NCBI GenBank assembly: GCA_964584815.1
Contig: CAZPBO010000063.1
Coordinates: 1 to 11,496 of the forward strand
Direction of reading: 5' to 3'
Source: CAZPBO01 sp964584815
GTDB taxonomy: Bacteria > Planctomycetota > SKW154
Length of the DNA: 11,496 nt
Shown here in pieces: positions 6,847 through 11,496 of the stretch. Under the pieces are notes generated by a model. It had not been told where the DNA came from and searched no databases. It saw only the letters and a list, made by a program, of their open reading frames with translations. The stretch's first letter is position 1, and every line of letters begins with the position of its first letter. The translations under genes were made by a program, and so were the position numbers.

Positions 6847-8202
6847 TCACAGGTGCCATTCTTCTGGTGGTTTCGGAATAATGCCCTGCTCCATAAGCAG
6901 TTTTGTTTCTTCGCGTGCGTGGCGAATAGTTTCTTCTGCCTTTTTGTAGAGTTCCTCGCGGCTCATGGTGACGCGGGCGACTCCCTGCTCAATCGCCTTC
7001 ATCCCGACCGCCACCGCTTCCCGCGGGAACACCTCCCATTCATCCATTGTGGGGATGAGGTAATCCTCGTGGATGCCTTTGTCTTCGGCGCATTTCGCAA
7101 GTTCGTAAGCGGCGGCGATGCACATCTCATCGGTTATCGTGCGCGCCATCACATCAAGCGTTCCACGGAATATCCCCGGGAAACCCAGCGAGTTGTTGAC
7201 CTGATTGGGGAAGTCGGAGCGTCCTGTTGCGACGATGCGCGCGCCGGCTTCCTTCGCTTCCCACGGCCAGATTTCAGGTATCGGATTGGCGCAGGTGAAG
7301 ACAATCGGATCCTTCGCCATCAACTCTATCCATTCCTTCTTTATGGTTCCAGGACCGGGCTTTGAGAGCGCTATCAGAGCATCAGCGCCTTTCATAGCGT
7401 CGGGGACGCCGCCGACGATGTTTTCAGCGTTTGTCGTCTGGGCGAAATGCCATTTTTCTTTATGCGTCTCTTTGAGGTCAGTGCGCCCTTTGTGAAGGGT
7501 GCCTTTTGAGTCGCACATAACGATGCGTTCAGGGTCAACGCCGGCGGCAATCAAAACACGGGCAATGCATATGTTTGCCGCTCCCGCACCCACCATCGCT
7601 ATCTTCACCTTGTCAATTTCCTTCTCCACAAGTTTCAGCGCATTTATGAGCCCCGCCACTGTCACCGCCGCTGTTCCCTGCTGGTCGTCGTGCCAAACGG
7701 GGATGTTCATCTCCTTGCGCAGGGTATCAAGAATATAAAAGCATTTAGGCTGCTCAATATCCTCCAAATTTATGCCGCCGAAGGAGGGCTCAAGCCATTT
7801 AACGCACTGGATGAAGTCATCAGGGTCGTGAGCGGAGATGCATATGGGAACGGCGTCAACACCACCGAGATACTTGAACAGAAGCGCTTTGCCTTCCATA
7901 ACGGGCATCGCTGCTTCAGGTCCAATGTTGCCCAGCCCCAGAACACGGGTGCCGTCCGAGACGACGGCGATGTAGTTGGAGCGGTTAGTGTGTTGCCAGA
8001 CTTTTTCGGGTTCGGCGTGGATTTCGCGGCAGGGCTGCGCGACGCCTGGGGTATACCATATGGCGAAATCGGAGAAATCGCGCACAGCGCATTTCGGCAC
8101 AACCTCAAATTTGCCACGGAAAAACGGATGCAGTTTGCTCGCCAACTCCGCGGGCTTCCTTGCCTTCGCCAGATACTCTTCCTTCCTGCTTTCCTCGCTC
8201 AT
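6847..8202 (-). CDS. Malic enzyme (oxidative decarboxylation of malate to pyruvate)
   Basis: This cytoplasmic enzyme converts L-malate to pyruvate and CO2 with NAD(P)+, linking the TCA cycle to pyruvate. The 451-residue length fits the short bacterial type, without the C-terminal phosphotransacetylase domain of the MaeB form. Counting from the ATG at 8202, catalytic Tyr is Y50 in WYTPGVA, catalytic Lys is K105 in MEGKALLFKYLGGVDAVPI, and metal ligands are E147 and D148 in NLEDIEQPKCF and D173 in HDDQQGTA. The dinucleotide-binding GAGAAN is at 205-210. Cofactor preference is not called. A GTG directly before the ATG could also start, but GGAGG at 8210-8214 is 7 bases from the ATG and only 4 from the GTG. 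The last residues are EEWHL. It appears monocistronic, with its own weak promoter and the 6788-6825 terminator. Confidence 0.95.
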   Translation of the reverse strand: MSEESRKEEYLAKARKPAELASKLHPFFRGKFEVVPKCAVRDFSDFAIWYTPGVAQPCREIHAEPEKVWQHTNRSNYIAVVSDGTRVLGLGNIGPEAAMPVMEGKALLFKYLGGVDAVPICISAHDPDDFIQCVKWLEPSFGGINLEDIEQPKCFYILDTLRKEMNIPVWHDDQQGTAAVTVAGLINALKLVEKEIDKVKIAMVGAGAANICIARVLIAAGVDPERIVMCDSKGTLHKGRTDLKETHKEKWHFAQTTNAENIVGGVPDAMKGADALIALSKPGPGTIKKEWIELMAKDPIVFTCANPIPEIWPWEAKEAGARIVATGRSDFPNQVNNSLGFPGIFRGTLDVMARTITDEMCIAAAYELAKCAEDKGIHEDYLIPTMDEWEVFPREAVAVGMKAIEQGVARVTMSREELYKKAEETIRHAREETKLLMEQGIIPKPPEEWHL

Positions 8203-8205
8203 CAC

Positions 8206-8524
8206 TCAACCTCCAACAGTCCACCTTCTTATTTGCGATTTTCCCTCTGTGGACGCAGCAGTCAAGCAAACTCTCCCCTTACCCCGCAATTCGCGGCACG
8301 AACGGGAGAAGAAACAAAATGCGAGTTTCCACAAAGCCACTTCAGAGCGTTTCCCACCCCACTCCACCACACCGCTACCATACCCCAACCGCAAGTTGTA
8401 ATAGTCTGCGGGGAGGGCAGGAATAAACCGTGGATGTGGGCGTTCCGAAACCCAATAACATAATGAGGGTTCATTAACTGCTGGCAACCTGACTGTGCAA
8501 ACGAAAACCTTTCTAACAAGCGGC
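8206..8524. other. 319-bp intergenic region upstream of the malic enzyme
   Basis: The region separates two genes on the minus strand. It holds the malic enzyme ribosome site (8210-8214) and possible promoter (8238-8265). It also has a 16-bp palindrome, TAATGA-GGGT-TCATTA (8461-8476), which could be an operator or a weak stem. No clear intrinsic terminator follows the stop of the 8525-10021 gene. The short open frames here have neither a good ribosome site nor recognisable protein sequence. Confidence 0.6.
8238..8265 (-). promoter_or_regulatory. Possible promoter of the malic enzyme gene
   Basis: On the minus strand TTGACT (8260-8265) and GAAAAT (8238-8243) are 16 bases apart, about 36 bases before the ATG at 8202. 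The hexamers match 5/6 and 4/6. No better pair was seen closer to the gene. Confidence 0.4.
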
Positions 8525-10021
8525 TTATTTCTTCCTCTCGCCGTGGGATACCCCGCCGTAGGTTCTGCCGCCGCCCTTGTCACCCTCAAAGACGCCAGAG
8601 ATGAAATGTCCGCGATTGCCTATCACCCACCATCCGTGTCCCTTCTCGCCTGGATTCTCCTTGGAAACCCACTCGTAGTGGAGCACCCGTCCCCTGATGG
8701 TAGCGGTGCCCACGCCGTAAGGAGCCTTCGCACCGAACCTTCTCCACTCTATTCTCACCTTCCCGACGGAGACGGGCTTCACGGTTACGATGACTGTGTT
8801 GACGAGTCCTTTGGTGACGCCGACCAGATGGTGCGTGGTATAGGTCCAAGTGCCGACGAAGGTGGCGGGTTGTCCAGTGTCGTCTGGGATGGCGGGCGGC
8901 GCGCCTTCATACCGAACGGCGCGTAACACGCCCTCCCCTTTGCCGTCCTTCCAGAAACCGACGGCGGAGGCGTAGTCGGACGAAAAAATGAGTCTACCGC
9001 TGAAACTCTCGCCGCCGGAGGACATTTTGAAGGAGGCAACGGCACCAGAGACGGACGCCGTTCCTGTGAACATCTTGCGCCCGGAACGCCAAGAAAGCGG
9101 GCATACGCGACGCGTAATCTCACCCCCCGTGTCCGGAGGCTTGTCGCCACGCTTCACCTCCTTGGCGGTGCCCTTGTTGATCACGAGCAGTCCGCCGTCG
9201 GCGCGACCTTCCCGTATCATCAACCAAGTGCCCTCAGGCGAGTTGAATTTGGGGCGGGTTGCGTCCACGGTCTCCGCGCCGACGAATGTGCCGCTCGCCG
9301 TGCCGCGTCCCACGCGGATGTAGTCCACCTCCGCGCGAAACGCCGTATGCCAGAGGTGGTCCTCCGTGGAGGCGAAGAGAAGAAGGTAGTTCTTGTCACC
9401 GCGGGCGGTGTAGGAACGTTCCGTGTCCACCGAGCCGGAATAGACACTCTTGCCTTGCAATGTCTGGACAGTGACCGCCGTTTTCTTGCCGCCGGGGGTG
9501 ATCACGACGCGGAAGCCGTCCCTTATGTTGCCCTGTTTGACGATGTTGAGGCGCTCTGTTACGCCTTTTGCGTTTTCAATATACATCCTCATGGAGCCGT
9601 TCAGGTGCACGGAAAACATGAGCCGTTGACTGTTACGGACGGGGTTTCCCCAGAAACCGCCTGAAATCCTGGGCCAGACCGAGCAGTCCTTCTGAAGACC
9701 GACGAAGAAGACGGGGCCGGTGCCGCTCATGCGCAGCCCGCGCACCTCTATCACAAGACTCCCCTGCTGCGGCAGTTTGATACACGGGAATTTGGTTGTT
9801 ATGCCGCACATATTCATGATAGGCTCGCCGGAGGCGTTTCTTGCCGGCTTGGGAACGCTCATCACCAGTTTGCCGTTCTTGAAGTCCACGCCATCGGTTT
9901 TGCAACTGATTGCCCAGCGTGCCCACCGCTTCTCATTGAAACGCGAGAAATCGTCGGAGAAATCCTGCGCCGCAGTCTGCCCACACAGCGTCGCAACCAA
10001 CGCCAGAAGAATTAGACGCAT
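8525..10021 (-). CDS. Secreted protein with a ConA-like lectin/glucanase-fold domain and two C-terminal beta domains
   Basis: The 498-residue product has a signal peptide (residues 1-18, LILLALVATL core, cleavage near TAA|QD). Residues about 20-240 look like a concanavalin A-like jelly roll: it opens with DFSDDFSRFNEKRWARW, continues with NGKLVMSVP and RLMFSVHLNG strands, and closes with AEVDYIRVGRG, typical of the last strand of such domains in 3-keto-glycoside or glycan-binding proteins. No clear catalytic Glu pair of GH16 type is seen, so binding is more likely than hydrolysis. Residues about 255-375 and 383-498 each begin with a G-T-W motif (EGTWLMI, VGTWTYT) and are rich in beta strands and Gly, perhaps a duplicated barrel-like module. 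The ATG at 10021 has GGAGG eight bases upstream (10030-10034) and a near-consensus promoter. Specific function is unknown; likely surface or extracellular carbohydrate binding. Confidence 0.7.
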   Translation of the reverse strand: MRLILLALVATLCGQTAAQDFSDDFSRFNEKRWARWAISCKTDGVDFKNGKLVMSVPKPARNASGEPIMNMCGITTKFPCIKLPQQGSLVIEVRGLRMSGTGPVFFVGLQKDCSVWPRISGGFWGNPVRNSQRLMFSVHLNGSMRMYIENAKGVTERLNIVKQGNIRDGFRVVITPGGKKTAVTVQTLQGKSVYSGSVDTERSYTARGDKNYLLLFASTEDHLWHTAFRAEVDYIRVGRGTASGTFVGAETVDATRPKFNSPEGTWLMIREGRADGGLLVINKGTAKEVKRGDKPPDTGGEITRRVCPLSWRSGRKMFTGTASVSGAVASFKMSSGGESFSGRLIFSSDYASAVGFWKDGKGEGVLRAVRYEGAPPAIPDDTGQPATFVGTWTYTTHHLVGVTKGLVNTVIVTVKPVSVGKVRIEWRRFGAKAPYGVGTATIRGRVLHYEWVSKENPGEKGHGWWVIGNRGHFISGVFEGDKGGGRTYGGVSHGERKK

Positions 10022-10071
10022 CTACCAAACCTCCAGAAGACTTAATGGGTTCATTGCTGTTCCCAAGTCGC

Positions 10072-10100
10072 AGTATAATGTTTGCTTTTAAGACTGTCAA
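10072..10100 (-). promoter_or_regulatory. Promoter of the secreted ConA-like protein gene
   Basis: On the minus strand TTGACA (10095-10100) and TATACT (10072-10077) are exactly 17 bases apart: a perfect -35 and a 5/6 -10. Transcription should begin near 10065, giving a leader of about 44 bases with GGAGG at 10030-10034. The leader also contains a 10-codon open frame (10022-10054) ending in TAG directly before the ATG. Confidence 0.75.
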
Positions 10101-10313
10101 TAAGGTTATGTGCTGGGGTAGCGATAGCGTTGTGGAAGGAAATTGTCCATACTCAGTATTGATGTCGTTTGCTTTTTTTGGCGACTTGTTTGTGCGCCAC
10201 GGACAAAATTGTTCGGAAACAGCGGCAAGGTCTGCGCTGTTGTTCAAGAAAACCCGTCTTTTTCCCTACATTTTGCCCCAACCTCTGCCGTAAGATAGAG
10301 GCAGGGACATTTC

Positions 10314-10339
10314 CCGATACGCAAGGAGGCGCTTATCGG
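10314..10339 (+). other. Stem-loop with an SD-like loop upstream of the lipoprotein gene
   Basis: CCGATA (10314-10319) pairs with TATCGG (10334-10339), extended inward by CGC (10320-10322) with GCG (10329-10331) across a 2-nt bulge, leaving AAGGAG as the loop. It lies 57 bases before the ATG at 10396, in the 374-bp divergent region 10022-10395. No start codon is properly placed after the loop, so it is not an ordinary ribosome site. Apart from this, the two promoters and a TAGCCT-N8-AGGCTA inverted repeat at 10342-10361, I see no gene in the region. Confidence 0.4.
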
Positions 10340-10349
10340 AGTAGCCTAT

Positions 10350-10377
10350 TTGCGCAGGCTATGGTGGGAGATAGAAT
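10350..10377 (+). promoter_or_regulatory. Possible promoter of the lipoprotein-selD unit
   Basis: TTGCGC (10350-10355) and TAGAAT (10372-10377) are 16 bases apart. The -10 is 5/6 and the -35 keeps TTG. The -35 sits inside the inverted repeat TAGCCT-N8-AGGCTA (10342-10361), which could be an operator. The start of transcription would fall almost on the ribosome site GGGAGAGG (10384-10391), so the true promoter may lie further upstream. Confidence 0.35.
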
Positions 10378-10395
10378 ACTGTTGGGAGAGGTGAT

Positions 10396-11409
10396 ATGCG
10401 TTACTGGTTGTTATTTTTTGCGGTTGCTGCAGGATGCGCGTCACAACCGACAGTGTTGACACCACAGCCATCTCGGACAAAAAAGCGTCTCACAGATGAA
10501 ATAAAACGCATGCGGAAAGTGAAGGCGCGTCTGCACTCGTTGCTTGAGCGGTTGAAGGGTTATGGTAGGGAATCTGAGGTGGCATCTGATAGGCTGGTGC
10601 GATTTGGCGTGGAGGCGCTGGCTGCGGTGAAGGCGGATTGGGAGGATGGTCTTCTGCGTGGAGATGATGTGTGGGAGGCGTTGCGTCGTTTGGAGGCGGT
10701 TTATGAGGGAGATGTAGGGGCGGCGCAGTTGTCGGCGGAGGGGGCGCTCAAGGAGCGGGCTGTGGGTGTGGATGTGAAGGGTGGTGAGGCGAGACTGGCG
10801 GCGGTGGCTTCTGCGCTGGCGGAACTGAACGGGGTAGGTGCTGTGTTGACACCGTCTGCGGCGGAAAAAGCGCGCCTATGGGATGGTCCGTTCTCAACTC
10901 CCGACAGAGCCACTGTTAAGGAGGCGTTTGAGGCGTTGGCGGAATCGGCGGGGTTGAGCGTCGTGTGGCGGTTTGGGTCGGCGGTTCTCTGCACCAATCC
11001 GCAGAAAGCAGCGTTTTCTGAAGTGTTTGACCTCTCCATCCCAGAAGATGTCTGGAAGGCGCTTGCAACCAGACTTCCCGCTTACGGTTGGGAGGGACCT
11101 GTGGACGCACTTCTGCGGAAAATGCGTGATGCGAGTGGTGTGAGGTGGGAGTTGGCGGCGGATAAAGCGATAAGCAAGTGCGGGGTGCGGATGATGGTTC
11201 CCGCGGGGACGCTGCGGGAGCAGATGGGTGTTGTGGCGTTGGCGGTTGGTGGTAGGTGGACTTGGCGAGCGGGGGCGCTGATGCTTGCGCGTGGGGTGCT
11301 GGAGATAGACACCCAACTGCGTGCCAAGAACAGCAAAAACTGGCGCGAAAACCGTCTTGTTCTGCCGAAACTTATGGATGCCTGGCGCAGAATTAGGGGG
11401 ACAAAATGA
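10396..11409 (+). CDS. Lipoprotein with secretin/TonB short-domain (STN)-like segments, function unknown
   Basis: The 337-residue product begins with a lipoprotein signal: MRYW, hydrophobic core, and VAAGC with C14 as the lipidated Cys, then Ser at +3, suggesting an outer-membrane or periplasmic anchor. Residues about 28-150 are charged, alanine/glutamate-rich and probably helical or coiled coil. Residues about 165-205 (TVKEAFEALAESAGLSVVW) and about 230-300 (PVDALLRKMRDASGVRWEL, then TLREQMGVVALAVGGRWTWRAGALMLARG) follow the pattern of STN or secretin N-domains: a helix that starts 'aLe-la-asGv-v', short strands and a closing strand. Such domains usually occur in secretins, TonB receptors or envelope assembly factors, but no pore domain is present. 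The ATG has GGGAGAGG just upstream. Its stop overlaps the selD start (ATGA), so the two are probably co-transcribed although no functional link is known. Coding strand is strongly G-rich. Confidence 0.6.
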   Translation: MRYWLLFFAVAAGCASQPTVLTPQPSRTKKRLTDEIKRMRKVKARLHSLLERLKGYGRESEVASDRLVRFGVEALAAVKADWEDGLLRGDDVWEALRRLEAVYEGDVGAAQLSAEGALKERAVGVDVKGGEARLAAVASALAELNGVGAVLTPSAAEKARLWDGPFSTPDRATVKEAFEALAESAGLSVVWRFGSAVLCTNPQKAAFSEVFDLSIPEDVWKALATRLPAYGWEGPVDALLRKMRDASGVRWELAADKAISKCGVRMMVPAGTLREQMGVVALAVGGRWTWRAGALMLARGVLEIDTQLRAKNSKNWRENRLVLPKLMDAWRRIRGTK

Positions 11410-11496
11410 GTCGCAAGCGTCTGACGGAGATGGTGAACGCATCGGGGTGAGCGGCAAAACGCGGACCAGGGGACCTGGCTACCCTTCTTTGCGGAC
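11406..11496 (+). CDS. selD: SelD, selenide water dikinase with in-frame TGA selenocysteine codon (5' end only)
   Basis: SelD makes selenophosphate from selenide and ATP, the selenium donor for selenocysteine and selenouridine. The frame opens with an ATG at 11406 overlapping the lipoprotein stop (ATGA) and preceded by a G-run at 11396-11400. It reads MSRKRLTEMVNASG, then TGA at 11448-11450, then AAKRGPGDLATLLCG to the window edge. This matches the SelD N-terminus, where LTxxxxxxG is followed by the catalytic Cys or Sec and a Lys three residues later (E. coli C17 and K20; here Sec15 and K18), then the GPGDLA block seen in Sec-type SelD. The TGA is therefore a selenocysteine codon, not a stop. 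A hairpin of bacterial SECIS type follows. Only 30 codons are visible; the gene continues beyond the window. A 14-residue peptide or a decayed gene is the alternative. Confidence 0.88.
11451..11478 (+). promoter_or_regulatory. Candidate bacterial SECIS element of selD
   Basis: Directly after the TGA, CCAGG (11466-11470) pairs with CCTGG (11474-11478) around the loop GGA. The loop begins 21 bases after the TGA, and its first two bases are G, in line with the known bacterial SECIS pattern (short stem, G early in the apical loop, about 16-37 nt from UGA). It would recruit SelB with Sec-tRNA. The lower stem is imperfect. Confidence 0.6.

Noticed and set aside
7690..8463. Plus-strand open frame of 257 codons opposite the malic enzyme
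   Set aside because: It is antisense to a fully supported malic enzyme whose catalytic residues are all intact, and it has no recognisable protein features.
8206..8589. Minus-strand open frames upstream of the malic enzyme
   Set aside because: They have no good ribosome site, no family-like sequence, and run across the promoter region.
8461..10055. GGGTTCATT shared by 8467-8475 and 10047-10055 as a common operator
   Set aside because: Nine bases shared by two AT-rich leaders is weak. Only the first copy is palindromic and the second is not, so no shared regulator is claimed.
10045..10293. 82-codon plus-strand frame in the divergent promoter region
   Set aside because: It covers the strong minus-strand promoter at 10072-10100, has no clear ribosome site, and its composition looks random.
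10303..10370. Cyclic-di-GMP-I (GEMM) riboswitch suggested by GGGACA and ACGCAAGG followed by paired elements
   Set aside because: The order and spacing of the conserved GEMM segments are not met and the tetraloop-receptor pair is not visible.
1..11496. tRNA or rRNA genes, CRISPR arrays, insertion sequences, integrase genes or attachment sites
   Set aside because: No cloverleaf, no regularly spaced repeats, no transposase or integrase sequence and no long terminal repeats were seen.

Overview
The window looks like a chromosomal segment of a diderm (outer-membrane) bacterium of medium GC content. An outer-membrane beta-barrel gene (5747-6772), a lipoprotein and two Sec-secreted, carbohydrate-oriented proteins indicate a double-membrane cell. 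Promoters are close to sigma-70 consensus (TTGACA-N17-TAAAAT, TTGACA-N17-TATACT), ribosome sites are AAGGAG/GGAGG, and terminators are GC-rich stems followed by C/T-rich tails. Lineage cannot be fixed from sequence alone; large secreted hydrolases plus a short malic enzyme would fit an uncultured, possibly thermophilic group such as Armatimonadota, but that is a guess.

Layout. (1) 1-54 is the tail of an upstream gene, closed by a strong terminator (86-127). (2) 207-3164 (+) is a 985-residue secreted protein joining an N-terminal deacetylase-like region to a C-terminal clan GH-A glycosidase-like barrel. (3) 3203-5529 (+) is an iron module: a consensus promoter flanked by two DtxR/IdeR-like palindromes, then feoA and feoB overlapping by 8 bp. 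(4) 5530-5746 carries what looks like a complete small-RNA unit on the minus strand (A-tract, TTGACA, -10, about 84 nt, intrinsic terminator). (5) 5747-6772 (+) is an outer-membrane barrel of the LbtU siderophore-porin type. (6) A strong hairpin at 6788-6825 separates it from a convergent malic enzyme (6847-8202, -). (7) 8525-10021 (-) is a secreted ConA-like lectin/glucanase-fold protein with two further beta domains. (8) A 374-bp divergent promoter region leads to a lipoprotein with secretin/TonB short-domain-like segments (10396-11409, +). (9) The lipoprotein stop overlaps the start of selD (11406 to the window edge), whose codon 15 is an in-frame TGA at the known selenocysteine position, followed by a hairpin with bacterial SECIS geometry.

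How they fit together. FeoA/FeoB move Fe(II) across the inner membrane and the neighbouring barrel could pass iron or an iron chelate through the outer membrane, so 3203-6772 reads as an iron-acquisition locus that may be metal-repressed, with an antisense-orientation small RNA inside it. The two large secreted proteins suggest polysaccharide processing. The selD start shows that the organism very probably decodes UGA as selenocysteine. The strongest point for a second look is selD, which a standard gene caller would miss; next are the small-RNA unit and the deacetylase-glycosidase fusion.
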